Assembly (NCBI RefSeq): GCF_029625315.1
Contig: NZ_CP121110.1
Coordinates: 4,818,501 to 4,882,500 of the forward strand
Source: Flavobacterium ginsengisoli
GTDB lineage: Bacteria > Bacteroidota > Bacteroidia > Flavobacteriales > Flavobacteriaceae
Direction: 5' to 3'
Length of the DNA stretch: 64,000 nucleotides
Part shown: positions 44,195 through 55,426 of the stretch, piece by piece
Position numbering within the stretch: the first letter of the stretch is position 1
Layout of the letters: the number at the start of each line of letters is the position of its first letter
Program-made: the position numbers and the translations under genes
The notes under the pieces: generated by a model
Seen by the model: only the letters and a program-made list of their open reading frames with translations
What the model was told of the DNA's origin: nothing
Databases searched by the model: none

Positions 44195-46073
44195 ATGAAA
44201 AAGAAATTTTTGCAGTTTGCATTAATAGCATTTGTTTTTTTTGCCCAAAATAGCTTTGCACAAGAGCTTTATATGCCTAGAAACATAAAAAAAGCTTATG
44301 AGAACGGCACACGTTCTAAAGATGGAAAACCTGGTGCAAACTATTGGCAGAACCGTGGAAAATATAACATGGAAATTTCAGTTGATCCAAAAACAAGATT
44401 AGTCAGCGGGACTGAAAGTATTATTTACGAAAACAATAGCAAGGATACTTTAAGAAACTTAGTGATCCGTTTTGTAAATAATCTGCATAAACCTTCTTCT
44501 CCAAGAGGTGGTGAAGTAAGCAACGATTTTTTAAGCGATGGATTAACGATCACTTCATTAAAAATTGAAAATGAAGTTTACAAAGAAGACGCTAAAAATT
44601 GGGGAACTGTTGGAAATGTGAAATTGCAAAAACCAATTTTACCAAATTCAAAAACAATTATTAATATTCAGTGGAATTATCCTTTGTCTAAAGAAAGTGG
44701 TAGAGAAGGGCAGATTGACGAAACAACATTTTTTGTAGCCTACAGTTATCCTCGCGTTTCTGTTTTTGATGATTATAACGGATGGGATAGATTAGCGCAT
44801 ACAGACCGTCAAGAATTTTACAATGATTTCAACGATTACATTTTTTCTGTAAAAGCACCTAAAAATTATGTGGTGTATGCAACAGGAGATTTGTTAAATC
44901 CAGATGAGGTTTTACAACCTGAATTTGCTTCACGCTTAAAAAAATCATACACAACAGATGAAATTTTGCATATCGCTAATGAGCAAGAAATGAAAAGTGG
45001 TGTTGTAACGAAACAATACGATTGGAATATCTGGAAATTTGAAGCGAAAAACATCTCTGATGTTTGCTTTGGTTTAAGCGATCACTATTTATGGGATGCT
45101 AGCAGTGTTGTAGTAGATAAGAAAACAAATCGTCGTGCAAGTATTCAGGCAACCTATAATGTTAAAGGAACTGATTTTGTAAACTCAGTAAAAAATAACC
45201 AGTATGCTTTAGACTGGTTTTCTAACAATTGGCCAGGAGTTCCGTATCCGTTTTCTAAAATGACAGCTTTTCAGGGTTTCGCAGATATGGAATATCCTAT
45301 GATGTGTAACGATTCTCAGATGGATGACCCTGTTTTTGCACAATTAGTTCAAGACCACGAAGTAGCTCATACCTATTTCCCGTTTTATATGGGAATTAAC
45401 GAAACTCGTTATGCATTTATGGATGAAGGTTGGGCAACAACTTTTGAGTATTTAATTGGAATTGCTGAGCATGGAAAAGAAGCGAGCAGATAAATTTTAC
45501 CAAGATTTTAGAGTAAAAAGTTATATTAAGGATCGTTCTGCAGAGCAAGATCAGCCTATTATAACAATGTCAACTCAGGTTTCTGGAGCTGGTTATGGAA
45601 ATAATTCTTATGGTAAAGCTTCTCTATCTTACTTAGCTTTGAAAGATATGTTGGGAGATGATATGTTTAAAAAAGCACTTCATTTTTATATGGATACTTG
45701 GAACGGGAAACATCCAATTCCTTGGGATTACTTTAATTCATTTAATACAGCAACAGGAAAGAATTTAAATTGGTTTTTCAATAATTGGTTCTTTACAAAC
45801 AATTATTTAGATATTGCAGTAAAGGGCCTTTCTGCCGATAAGAAAACTATAACAGTAGAAAATATTGGAGGCTTTGCAATTCCGTTTGATGTTGTAATTA
45901 CTTATGCAGATAAATCGAAAGCAATTGTACATCAAACACCCGCTATTTGGGAAAAAAATGAGAAAATAGCGAAGATAGTTTTGAAAAGCACAAAAAAAAT
46001 AGAAAAAATAGAACTTGATGGAGGAATTTTCATGGATGCAACTCCAGAAAACAATATTTTTTATGTTAAATAA
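44195..46073 (+). CDS. M1 family metallopeptidase 2 (one frame break)
   Basis: About 625 residues when joined. Signal peptide ending SFAQ. The zinc motif HEVAH lies in QDHEVAHTYFPFYMG near residue 390, with the third ligand in FMDEGWATTFEY 22 residues on; the GXMEN equivalent is FADMEYPMM. The frame breaks at 45482-45487: GCGAGC for GCAGC, restoring EHGKEAADKFYQDFRVK. The C-terminal part ends in a beta domain (VVITYADKSKAIVHQ). Exported aminopeptidase-type enzyme, much longer than the one at 15026 and only distantly similar. It stands alone with a terminator behind it. Confidence 0.9.
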
Positions 46074-46100
46074 ACTAGTTGAAGTTTAACGATATGTTTA

Positions 46101-46140
46101 AAAATGCCATTTTATTTTAATGAAGTGGCATTTTTTATTT
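46101..46140 (+). terminator. Terminator after M1 peptidase 2
   Basis: AATGCCA (46103-46109) pairs with TGGCATT (46126-46132), followed by TTTTATTT, 30 bases past the stop codon. Confidence 0.75.
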
Positions 46141-46231
46141 AAAATAATTATAAATATTAAAAATACGGAAAACCGTAAAAGGATTTGTGTAAAATATATT
46201 ATGTTAGCATGCCCTAAAAAAACAAAATAAC

Positions 46232-46846
46232 ATGAAAAATACATTTGTCCTACTTGTTTTACTAACTACCTTTCAGTTTTTTGGACAAAATGATCAAAAG
46301 GCAACATTTCAAAAAAATAAATATGAACTAGCTGTTTCCTACTATAAGAAAGCCGATTTTGTAAAAGCTATCGATTTGTTTTCTTTAGCGACTAAAATTA
46401 AACCTGAAAATGAGATCGCTCAAGAATCAGGGAAAATGGTAGATACATTACGTGAGGTTTTAAGAAAGGAAATTTTAGATCAAGCAATTGGAACTTGGAA
46501 ACGTTCAGGAAACCAGCCAGTTTGGGTATCTGCATTAGATGATTCTACTGGTGAAACTTTATTTGATGAAGTGATTGAAATTAAAGAAGATTCAATATTG
46601 TTTTTTGAAGTCGACAAAAAGACTAAAATAAAAAAATTGATAAAAACAGAAAACTTAATTTATAATGATTCAAATAATACAGTCTCATTATTTTCAGAAA
46701 TTATACTTTCAGACGGAACAATTTGGAATTGCAATATCGATGAAAGAGCAAATGTGCTTCATGTTGTGAATGTTGCTGTTAAAAGAATAGAAAGAGTAGA
46801 AAAGATTGAAGGTAATAATGAAGAAAGTTATTACATTAAAATCTAG
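46232..46846 (+). CDS. Secreted TPR-containing protein of unknown function
   Basis: 204 residues. Signal peptide MKNTFVLLVLLTTFQFFGQ. One TPR-like pair near residues 28-60 (ELAVSYYKKADFVKAIDLFSLATKIKPENEIA), then a beta-rich domain beginning AIGTWKRSGNQPVWVSALDD, similar in pattern to lipocalin-like small barrels, and ending in alternating charged strands. No catalytic motif. Flanked by terminators, so a single-gene unit. Exact family not recognised. Confidence 0.72.
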   Translation: MKNTFVLLVLLTTFQFFGQNDQKATFQKNKYELAVSYYKKADFVKAIDLFSLATKIKPENEIAQESGKMVDTLREVLRKEILDQAIGTWKRSGNQPVWVSALDDSTGETLFDEVIEIKEDSILFFEVDKKTKIKKLIKTENLIYNDSNNTVSLFSEIILSDGTIWNCNIDERANVLHVVNVAVKRIERVEKIEGNNEESYYIKI

Positions 46847-46870
46847 AAATAAATAAAAAAGAGAATTATT

Positions 46871-46916
46871 TGAACTGCCTCCAAAAAGTTAGATACTATT
46901 TGGAGGCATTTTTATA
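46871..46916. terminator. Bidirectional terminator
   Basis: TGCCTCCAAA (46875-46884) pairs with TTTGGAGGCA (46901-46910), followed by TTTTTAT; it lies between two convergent genes. Confidence 0.75.
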
Positions 46917-47478
46917 GAAATTTAAATCCAAGCGAAAAATTTGTAACCCCAGTTTTGATTTCGCCATTACTAGAAGCGTCAATATCACTAAGTCCCGCAA
47001 GATATCTTAAATCAAAAGTCAATCTCCAGACATCAACCCCGACGCCTCCAAGAATACTGTGATTGTTTTTTTCGAATGTTACAGAATTGAGATTATTGCT
47101 TCTACTTATATCAGAATAATTTTTCCAGTTGTACCCAACAAAAAGCCTTACATTTCCCAATTTGCCAAGCGGAATAATTTTAAGCCCTGCAATTAATGAC
47201 GCATCTGTTCCTGCAAGTTTAAATTCGGTTTCTCCAATGGCATCTTGATAAACACTAAAATTGGTTTGAGCATATCCAAATTCTCCCTGAGCATAAAAAA
47301 GTGCAAGATTTAACCTAGCAAATGCTGCAGCGCCAATTCCTGTATTAGTATGGTCGGAGCTGAAATTTTTGGTATTAACAGAAGTAATATTTGTCGAAAT
47401 TTGTGGTCCGATTTGTATTAACTGTGCAAATCCATTTGCACAAATACATAAAAATGCTACTAAAAAGAATTTTTTCAT
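46912..47478 (-). CDS. Outer membrane beta-barrel protein, OmpX/PorT-like
   Basis: 188 residues. Signal peptide ANGFA near residue 19. Then eight or so amphipathic strands typical of small eight-stranded barrels: LIQIGPQISTNITSV, GIGAAAFARLNLALFYAQGEFGYAQTNF, ASLIAGLKIIPLG, VRLFVGYNWKNYSD, LGGVGVDVWRLTFDLRYLAGL, and a terminal FSLGFKFL ending in Leu after an aromatic residue. Structural or adhesion protein in the outer membrane; no ligand can be assigned. Confidence 0.84.
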   Translation of the reverse strand: MKKFFLVAFLCICANGFAQLIQIGPQISTNITSVNTKNFSSDHTNTGIGAAAFARLNLALFYAQGEFGYAQTNFSVYQDAIGETEFKLAGTDASLIAGLKIIPLGKLGNVRLFVGYNWKNYSDISRSNNLNSVTFEKNNHSILGGVGVDVWRLTFDLRYLAGLSDIDASSNGEIKTGVTNFSLGFKFL

Positions 47479-47650
47479 AACAGGGTTTATTTGATTTTGG
47501 TACTATAAAAATAAGCATAATAGATTAAAAATGAATGATTTATCTGTTTTATTTTTTTGTAATGTTTTGAAAATTAACAACATCAATATTTTTTCTTTGC
47601 TTTTTTACAATCAATTCAAAATGAATTATTTTTGAGAAGATTTAAGAAAT

Positions 47651-48058
47651 ATGGAAATTAAAACAATAAACGCGTCCGATACTTGGCAGATAAGACACGA
47701 GGTAATGTGGCCAGATCAACCTTTTGAATTTGTCCAACTTAAAGAAGATGATTTAGGATTTCATTTTGGAGCTTTTGAAGAAAATAAATTAGTTTCTATA
47801 GTTTCATGTTTTATTGAAGGAGAAGAAATGCAGTTTAGAAAACTCGCAACTTTAGAAGAATACCAAGGAAAAGGAATTGCCTCTGAGCTTTTAATACAAA
47901 TACTGGAATTTGCGAAAAAGAAGGGACTGAAAAAAGTTTGGTGCAATGCTAGAACCAATAAAAAAGCATTTTACGAGAAATTTGGAATGAAAAATGCTTT
48001 TAAAACTTTTGAAAAAGCGGGTCAAGAGTTTACAATTATGGAAATTATTCTTTTTTGA
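47651..48058 (+). CDS. GNAT family N-acetyltransferase
   Basis: 135 residues. Acetyl-CoA loop FRKLATLEEYQGKGIASELLIQILEFA near residues 61-87 and KKVWCNARTNKKAFYEKFGM near 95-115, the typical GNAT core, preceded by HFGAFEENKLVSIVSCF. Close to a family of small ElaA-like acetyltransferases. Single gene between the porin-like protein and a secreted hypothetical gene. Substrate unknown. Confidence 0.9.
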   Translation: MEIKTINASDTWQIRHEVMWPDQPFEFVQLKEDDLGFHFGAFEENKLVSIVSCFIEGEEMQFRKLATLEEYQGKGIASELLIQILEFAKKKGLKKVWCNARTNKKAFYEKFGMKNAFKTFEKAGQEFTIMEIILF

Positions 48059-48226
48059 GTTTAGTTCTAAATAGTTGGTTTTTAAATATATGGTAATAAT
48101 TGTAAGATAATAGACTAGAATATTGCTAAATATTAAACGAATGAAAACGTTTTCGTTTTATGTAATTGTTAAACCTTCTTAAAAAATCTTTTTTTGTTTT
48201 AATTCTTTTACTACTTTCGCACCCAA

Positions 48227-48604
48227 ATGAGAAAGTTAATAGTATTTTTAGTATTCATGAATTTGCTTCTGTTCGGCGGAGGCCAATATCTTAATGCTAG
48301 TACACTTTCACATCATCACAATTTTGAACATAAACATAGAGTTAAGTTCACTAGTCAAGATCGCGGTAGTTCTGTAATTGAAGATGCTGATATCGATCTT
48401 GAAGAAGATCTTCTAGGAGGCGGTGATGATATTAATTTACTTACGAATAAGTATTTTACTGCTTCGTATAGTTTGGTAGACGCTTTGTATCTGGCACTTT
48501 CAGATCAGTCTGCAGCGAATGATTCAAATCGTTTTAAAATTTCTACGCCTGTTTTTGGGCATTCAAATCCTATCTACATTACTCAGAGAGTATTAAGAAT
48601 TTGA
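48227..48604 (+). CDS. Hypothetical exported protein upstream of the RND operon
   Basis: 125 residues. Signal peptide MRKLIVFLVFMNLLLFGGGQYLNA, then a His-rich segment (SHHHNFEHKHRVKF) and an acidic Gly-rich middle (EDADIDLEEDLLGGGDD). The His cluster could bind metal but there is no known fold. A TTTG and TACTTTCG pair 15 bases apart lies about 25-45 bases upstream and could be a promoter. Located 175 bases before the RND adaptor gene; relationship unclear. Conserved only as a hypothetical in my judgement. Confidence 0.65.
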   Translation: MRKLIVFLVFMNLLLFGGGQYLNASTLSHHHNFEHKHRVKFTSQDRGSSVIEDADIDLEEDLLGGGDDINLLTNKYFTASYSLVDALYLALSDQSAANDSNRFKISTPVFGHSNPIYITQRVLRI

Positions 48605-48778
48605 TTTTATAATATACATCGGTTACCTGAGTTACGATCTGTGTATCTTGCTGTTGTATATTTTTCTACTTCTGCTTATATGAAAGTTAAGGTCTGGGCT
48701 ACGGCTGACTGATGCATTTTAACATCCAAAGGAATTTTCATTCCAAAGCATTCAATCGCTTAATTTCCAAACTAAATC

Positions 48779-49861
48779 ATGAAAAAAATCATTGTGTTCA
48801 CAGGCTTAATGGCCTTGGTGTGCTTAACGAGCTGTACATCTAAAAAAGAAGAAAAAGAAGAAGTTGAAAAATTTACTGTTACTAATCCGGTTAAAATTGA
48901 TACTTCATTTACCAAAGAATACGTTTCACAAATAAAATCAGTTCGAAATATCGAACTTCGTGCCCAAGAAAAAGGGTTTTTGCAAAATATATATGTTGAT
49001 GAAGGGCAATTTGTAAAAAAAGGACAGTTGTTGTTTAAAATTATGCCAAACATGTATCAGTCTGAATTGCTTAAAGCACAGGCTGAACAAAAATCGGCAG
49101 AAATTGAATTGCAAAATTCAAAATTATTGGCTGATAAAAATATCGTTTCTAAAAACGAATTGAGTGTAGCTCAAGCAAAATTACAATCTGCAAAAGCTGA
49201 AGTGGCACTGGCAAAATTACATTTATCATTCACAGAAATTAGAGCTCCATTTGATGGAACAATTGACCGTATTCCTTTAAAACTAGGAAGTTTAATTGAT
49301 GAAGGGGAATTGTTGACGAGTCTTTCAGACAACAGTCAGATGTTTGCATACTTCAATGTTTCTGAACCAGAATATATTAGCTATGAAACGAATATAAAGG
49401 ATCGTGCTGATAATAAGGTGAATTTAGTTTTGGCTAATGGAGATATTTTTAAAGAGAAAGGAAATGTTGAAGTTATAGAAAGTGAATTCAATAATGAAAC
49501 TGGAAATATTGCTTTCAGAGCAAGATTCCCTAATTCTGGAAAATTACTTAGAAATGGAGAAACAGGACAAGTTCAGATGAATGTTCCTCTTAAGAATGCT
49601 ATCATAATTCCACAAAAAGCAACTTACGAAATACAGGATAAAAAATATGTTTTTGTAATAGGTAAAGATGATAAAGTAAGCTCAAGAGAGATCACTATTA
49701 CGGGTGAGATTCCTGATTTGTATGTAATCAGAAGCGGTATTACAGAGAATGATAAAATCTTACTTGAAGGTGTTCAGAAAGTAAAAGAAAACGATAAGAT
49801 TAAATACGATTACCAATCTCCTAATAAAGTAATCAATAATTTACGCTTAAAAGCAGAATAG
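48779..49861 (+). CDS. RND efflux periplasmic adaptor (membrane fusion lipoprotein)
   Basis: 360 residues. Lipobox VCLTSC near residue 20 marks a lipoprotein. The barrel-sandwich lipoyl domain (ELRAQEKGFLQNIYVDEGQFVKKGQLLF), alpha-hairpin (LLKAQAEQKSAEIELQNSKLLADKNIVSKNEL), and second lipoyl half (EIRAPFDGTIDRIPLKLGSLIDEGELL) follow the AcrA order. It joins the RND pump to the outer-membrane channel, both encoded downstream. Complete. First gene of a three-gene operon. Confidence 0.93.
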   Translation: MKKIIVFTGLMALVCLTSCTSKKEEKEEVEKFTVTNPVKIDTSFTKEYVSQIKSVRNIELRAQEKGFLQNIYVDEGQFVKKGQLLFKIMPNMYQSELLKAQAEQKSAEIELQNSKLLADKNIVSKNELSVAQAKLQSAKAEVALAKLHLSFTEIRAPFDGTIDRIPLKLGSLIDEGELLTSLSDNSQMFAYFNVSEPEYISYETNIKDRADNKVNLVLANGDIFKEKGNVEVIESEFNNETGNIAFRARFPNSGKLLRNGETGQVQMNVPLKNAIIIPQKATYEIQDKKYVFVIGKDDKVSSREITITGEIPDLYVIRSGITENDKILLEGVQKVKENDKIKYDYQSPNKVINNLRLKAE

Positions 49862-49895
49862 GTTTACTGGGTTTTAATCATTAAAATATACAAAA

Positions 49896-52800
49896 ATGTT
49901 TAATAAATTTATTCAAAGACCTGTTCTTTCGATAGTGATATCGTTGATTATTGTCTTTTTAGGGATATTGTCGGTTTTAAATTTACCAATTACACAATTC
50001 CCGACAATTTCACCTCCAATGGTTAACGTTACGGCAGATTATCCTGGATCTAACGGTGAGTTGATGATCAAGGCAGTTGTTATTCCTTTGGAAAGAGCCT
50101 TAAATGGTGTTCCGGGAATGAAATATATGGCTTCAGATGCTGGAAACGATGGTGAAGCAACAATCAAAGTAGTTTTTAACTTAGGTACAGATCCTAACCA
50201 AGCAAGCAATTAACGTTCAGAACCGTGTGGCTTCTGTTACCAATAAACTTCCTCCTTTGGTAATTCGTGAGGGTATTAAAATTACGAGAGAAGTACCGAG
50301 TATGTTGATGTACGTGAACCTTTACAGTACAGACAAAAATACCGACATGAAGTTCTTGTATAACTATGCCGATATTAACGTACTTTCTGAATTAAAAAGG
50401 GTAAATGGTATTGGTTCTGGAGATATCTTAGGAACACGTGAATATGCAATGCGTATCTGGTTAAAACCGGACCGTATGTTGGCTTATAAAATTTCTGCTG
50501 ATGAGGTAATGGAAGCATTATCAAGTCAGAGTTTGGAAGCTTCTCCTGGTAAAACGGGTGAAAGTTCTGGTAAACGTTCTCAAGCATTCGAATATGTATT
50601 GAAATATTCTGGGCGTTATACAACAAAAGAGCAATATGAGAATATTGTGGTAAAAGCAAATCCAAATGGAGAGCTTTTGAGATTGAAAGATGTTGCTAAA
50701 GTTGAATTTGGAAGCTCGATGTATGATATCTATTCTAATTTGAATGGAAAACCATCTGCAGCGATCGTATTAAAACAATCTTTTGGAAGTAATGCGAATC
50801 AGGTTATTGAAGAGGTAAAAGCAAAACTGGAAAAAATCAAACAAAGATTTCCAAAAGGAATGGATTACGAAATTTCATATGACGTTTCTAAATTCCTTGA
50901 TGCTTCTATCGAAAAAGTAATCCATACTTTGGTTGAAGCTTTCATTCTGGTAGGTCTAGTAGTTTTCCTTTTCTTAGGAGACTGGCGTTCTACGGTTATT
51001 CCGGCTATCGCGGTTCCTGTATCATTGGTAGGAACGTTTGTGTTCATGACATTCTTTGATATTTCGTTGAACTTAATTACGCTATTTGCACTTGTATTAG
51101 CGATTGGGGTCGTGGTCGATGATGCGATTGTGGTTATTGAGGCCGTCCACGCCAAGATGGAAGAAGAACATCTCTCGCCATTTAAAGCAACTAAACAAGC
51201 CATGCACGAGATTGCGGGAGCTATTATTGCAATTACATTCTTAATGGCCGCAGTATTTATTCCGGTTGCGTTCATGTCGGGACCTGTTGGAGTATTCTAC
51301 AGACAATTCTCTGTAACTATGGCAACTGCGATTATTCTTTCTGGTATTGTGGCCTTGACCTTAACGCCTGCGCTTTGTGCGATGATGTTAAAAAATAATC
51401 ACGGCGTACCTAAAAAGAAAACTCCTGCAAATAGATTTATTGATGCTTTCAACGAAAAATTCAATTTAGCACAAGGTAAATATCAAAACCTATTAGGTAA
51501 AATTGTTGACAGAAGAGTGGTTACAATTGTAGCGCTTTTAGGTTTCTGTGCTGGAACATGGATCATTAGTAGCAATGTTCCTTCTGGTTTTATTCCGAAT
51601 GAGGACCAAGGAATGTTTTATGCTGTAATTCAGACACCACCAGGTTCATCTTTAGAAAGAACTAATAGTATTGCAGAACGAGTTCAAAAAATTGCAGAAG
51701 ATATTGATGGAGTAAAATCGGTTTCTTCATTGGCAGGTTATGAGATTTTATCTGAAGGTACAGGATCGAACTCTGGAACTTGTTTGGTTAACCTTAAAGA
51801 CTGGAGCGATAGAAAAGAATCTGTTTTGGAGATCATGCATGAAATGGAGGAAAAATGTAAAGATATTACAGGAGCTAATATCGAATTTTTCCAACCGCCT
51901 GCTGTACCAGGATATGGTGCTGCTGGAGGATTTGAGCTTCGTTTACTAGATAAAACAGGTTCTGTAGATTACAAGAAAATGGAACAGGTAAATAATGAGT
52001 TTGTGGCTGAATTAAATAAACAGCCAGAATTGTCAAACGTATTTAGTTTCTACAGTTCTAGTTTCCCTCAGTACATGATGAAAGTTGATAATGACTTGGC
52101 ACAGCAAAAAGGAGTTTCTATTGAAAATGCCATGAATACGCTGTCAACTCTTGTGGGAAGTAATTACGAAATCAGTTTTATTAAATTTGGTATTAACTAT
52201 AAAGTAATTGTTCAGGCTTCGCCAGAATATCGTGCACAGCCAGATGATATCTTGAAATTGTATGTTAAAAACGACCGTGATGAAATGGTGCCTTATTCTG
52301 CTTTTATGAAATTAGAAAAAGTGTATGGACTTTCAGAAATCACACGTCATAACATGTATACCTCAACACAAATTAGTGGTTCGCCAGCTCCAGGATTTAG
52401 TTCTGGTACAGCAATTAAAGTGATTCAGAAAGTAGTCGCTGAAAAGTTACCAAGAGGATATGACATTGACTGGGCAGGTATTTCTGCCGATGAGGTGGCA
52501 CAAGGTAATCAAGCTATTTGGGTATTCTTAATCTGTTTAGGATTCGTTTACTTGGTATTAGCGACTCAATACGAAAGTTTTATTTTGCCATTGTCAGTAA
52601 TTCTTTCTTTACCAGCGGGTATTTTTGGAGCTTTCCTTTTATTGAAATTAACAGGATTAGAAAACAATATCTATGCTCAGGTTGCCATGGTAATGCTTAT
52701 CGGTTTATTAGGTAAGAATGCCGTGTTGATTGTCGAGTTTGCGATCCAGAGACATGCAGCAGGAAAATCTGTTTTGGATGCAACGAATGGAAGGAGCAAA

Positions 52801-53065
52801 AGCAAGGTTCCGTCCAATTTTGATGACTTCGTTTGCCTTTATTGCTGGTTTATTACCGCTTGCATTTGCAACTGGTCCAGGTAAAATAGGTAACAGAACA
52901 ATTGGTACTGCGGCGGCAGGAGGTATGCTTATTGGAACCATTTGTGGTGTCTTTGTAATTCCGGGCTTGTATTTCATATTTGCTAAAATTGCCGAAAAAC
53001 ACAAATTGGTAAAACATGAAGAAGAAAACCCATTAACAGAAGAAATTGATAACAATCATGTATAA
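49896..53065 (+). CDS. RND family efflux pump, HAE1/AcrB type (two frame breaks)
   Basis: About 1056 residues when joined. Inner-membrane proton-driven drug pump. Signatures: MFNKFIQRPVLSIVISLIIVFLG at the start, TVLNLPITQFPTISPP-like porter region, and in TM4 GVVVDDAIVVIEAVHAKMEEE with the essential paired Asp residues; the second repeat has GLLGKNAVLIVEFA. The first break is at 50202-50207 (GCAAGC for GCAGC), restoring PNQAAINVQNRVAS. The second is at about 52780-52790; removing one base restores VLDA(A/T)MEGAKARFRPILMTS. It ends overlapping the channel gene by eight bases. Confidence 0.93.
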
Positions 53066-54512
53066 AGTTAAAACATATCAATATAGTATTGTATTAGCCG
53101 CATGTCTAGCAGTTGCAGGGTGTAAAACCCCTGCACCTGAAGCAGCAGTAACTACAAGTACGCCAGTTCCTGATTCGTTTGGTGCAACTGTTCAAACACA
53201 AGATGCAAACAATAATACAGCTAAGCATTAAACTGGAAAGATTATTTTAAAGATCAGAATCTAGTTGATTTAATTGATGTCGCTCTTAAAAATAACCAAG
53301 AACTAAATATTACTTTACAGGAAATAGAAATCGCAAAGAATGATATTCGTGTAAAAAAAGGACTTTTACTGCCAACTGCAGGTTTACGTGCTGGAGCTGG
53401 AGTAGAAAAAGTGGGTAGATATACAAGTCAAGGAGCGGGTGATGCTACAACTGAAATTAAACCAGGTAAAGAGATGCCAGATCCGCTTGGAGATTTTACT
53501 ATTGCCGCTTATGCAAACTGGGAAGTAGATATTTGGAAAAAACTTCGCAATTCTAAAAAAGCAGACTTTAAATAGATATTTGGCGACTGTTGAAGGTAAA
53601 AATTTTGTTATTACAAACCTTATTGCCGAAGTTGCCGATTCGTATTATGAATTATTAGCTTTAGATAATCAATTAGATATTGTAAAACAAACTATCAAAT
53701 TGCAAACTAATGCTTTAGAAATTGTAAAAGTTCAAAAACAAGCCGCAAGAGCAACAGAACTTGGAGTTAAGAAATTTGAAGCTGAGGTTTTAACTTCGCA
53801 AAGTATGGAGTTTGATATCTTACAGCAGATAAAAGAAACAGAAAACAAGATCAACTTTTTGCTTGGAAGATATCCGCAGGAAATTAAAAGAACAAGTAAT
53901 ACTAATTTCTTAAGTCTTTTACCAGCGGCTGTAAGTTCTGGAATTCCTTCTCAATTGTTAGAGAATCGTCCAGATGTAAAACAAGCAGAACTAGAATTAG
54001 TAGCAACAAAATTAGATGTAAAAGTAGCTCGTGCTGAGTTTTATCCTTCTTTGGATATTACAGCCGCAATTGGGGTAAATGCTTTCAAACCTTCTTATTT
54101 GTTTACAATGCCAGAATCGCTATTGTACTCATTGGCAGGAGATCTTGTTGCGCCTTTGATTAATAGAAATGCAATTAAAGCAGAGTTTGCAAGTGCAAAT
54201 GCAAGACAAATTCAAGCATTATACAATTACGATCGTACGGTTTTAAATGCTTATTTAGAAGTGTCAAATCAAATGTCTAAGATTGAGAATCTTCAAAAAG
54301 GTTACGATCTTAAATCAAAACAAGTTGATGCCTTAAATACTTCTATTGACGTTTCAAACGATTTGTTTAAATCGGCAAGAGTAGATTATTTCGAAGTTTT
54401 AATGACGCAGAGAGATGCATTAGAAGCTAAATTGGAATTAATCGATACTAAAAAAGAACAATTAAATGCTGCAGTCCATGTTTACAGAGACTTGGGCGGT
54501 GGATGGAAATAA
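53058..54512 (+). CDS. Outer membrane efflux lipoprotein, NodT/TolC type (two frame breaks)
   Basis: About 484 residues when joined. The ATG at 53058 opens a lipoprotein signal (AACLAVAGC). The mature protein has two OEP repeats: LVDLIDVALKNNQELNITLQEIEIAK and LLENRPDVKQAELELVATKLDVKVARAEFYPSLDI, ending YRDLGGGWK as usual for NodT-like channels. The first break is at about 53219-53226 (CAGCTAAGC), the second at 53561-53566 where GCAGAC stands for GCAGC, restoring NSKKAALNRYLATVEG. The third member of the RND operon, forming the outer-membrane exit. Confidence 0.9.
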
Positions 54513-54532
54513 AATTGCCACTTAATTTGTAG

Positions 54533-54575
54533 TAAAAAAGCCTTTTGGGAGTAAAATCCTGAAAGGCTTTTTTTG
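54533..54575. terminator. Bidirectional terminator between the RND operon and deoR
   Basis: AAGCCTTTTGG and CCTGAAAGGCTT pair with A and T tracts on either side, serving the plus-strand efflux operon and the minus-strand DeoR gene. Confidence 0.75.
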
Positions 54576-54581
54576 TTTTGG

Positions 54582-55328
54582 CTAAAGAACCGTTACTTGT
54601 TTTTTATACGGTTTTAATATTTCTTCGTCAGGCGAAATATTAGTTACCAAAACATCAATGTCTTTTAAATGAGAAACAAAATAAGTTTCTCCAGTATCGA
54701 TTTTTTCACTTGAACCCAAAGCAATTATGAAATTCGAATTCTGAATCATATTTTTTTTGATTTGCGAATCGTCGTATAAAATTCCAGTTAGACCACGTTC
54801 ATGATGGATACCGCATGTTCCCAAAATGCAAACATCTGCTCTAAAACTTCTAAAAAAATCAAGTGATTCCATGCTCGAAGTTGTAAAAGAGGTTTTACAC
54901 ATTTTTCCTCCAGCAAAAATCAATTCAATGTTCGGCAAATCTTCAACCAAAACTGCAACAGGAAAACTGTTTGTTATAACAGTGAGTTTTAAATCATGTG
55001 GAAAACTTGCTACAAGAGCCAAAGAAGTTGTTCCTCCATCAATAAAAACTACTTGACCATCTTTTAGATAAGAAATTGCTTTTTCTGCAATAATCTTTTT
55101 GTTTTCAAGATCGTGTTTTTCTCTTTTTCTGTAATGCAAAGGCATTGGAGAAGGAGCAACCGCACCACCACGCACAGCTTTTAAAAGCCCTTGATCTGAA
55201 AGTTCTTTTAGATCACGTCTAATTGTGTCTTCAGAAACACTCAAATACTCACTTAATTCTACCGAAGTTACCCGATGTTCTTTAGATAAATATTCTAAAA
55301 TTGTCTGCTGTCGTTCTTCCTTTCTCAT
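54582..55328 (-). CDS. DeoR/GlpR family transcriptional regulator
   Basis: 248 residues from the ATG at 55328 (MRKEERQQTILEYLSKEHRVTS). Winged HTH with the DeoR signature SVSEDTIRRDLKELSDQGLLKAVRGGAV, then a sugar-phosphate-binding domain: VVFIDGGTTSLALV, LTVITNSFPVAVLVED, IELIFAGGKMCKTSFT and DVCILGTCGIHHERGLT. These bind a phosphorylated sugar or nucleoside-derived effector. It is divergent from a deoxyribonucleotidase gene; three TTGCAA boxes 20 bp apart lie between. It probably controls both. Confidence 0.9.
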   Translation of the reverse strand: MRKEERQQTILEYLSKEHRVTSVELSEYLSVSEDTIRRDLKELSDQGLLKAVRGGAVAPSPMPLHYRKREKHDLENKKIIAEKAISYLKDGQVVFIDGGTTSLALVASFPHDLKLTVITNSFPVAVLVEDLPNIELIFAGGKMCKTSFTTSSMESLDFFRSFRADVCILGTCGIHHERGLTGILYDDSQIKKNMIQNSNFIIALGSSEKIDTGETYFVSHLKDIDVLVTNISPDEEILKPYKKQVTVL

Positions 55329-55344
55329 TTGTTTTGCGGTTTTA

Positions 55345-55402
55345 TATTGCAAAAATAAATAAAAAATTGCAATATTTTGCTGTTTGTTGCAATTTTTGCA
55401 TA
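55345..55402. promoter_or_regulatory. Three phased TTGCAA boxes in the deoR/deoxyribonucleotidase gap
   Basis: TTGCAA starts at 55347, 55367 and 55387, exactly 20 bp apart. The second and third are followed by an inverted TTTTGC or TTTTTGCA, making partial dyads. They occupy the divergent intergenic region and are good candidates for the DeoR operators. Confidence 0.6.
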
Positions 55403-55426
55403 ATTTAGCAGCAAAATAAATTTACA

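Noticed and set aside
50865..51275. Minus-strand 136-codon frame inside the RND pump
   Set aside because: Antisense shadow of the conserved transporter sequence, rich in Thr/Ser from the complementary strand.
49896..53231. Programmed ribosomal frameshifting as explanation for broken efflux and trp genes
   Set aside because: The breaks occur in unrelated genes, lack slippery heptamers and stimulatory structures, and share the GCWGC context instead.
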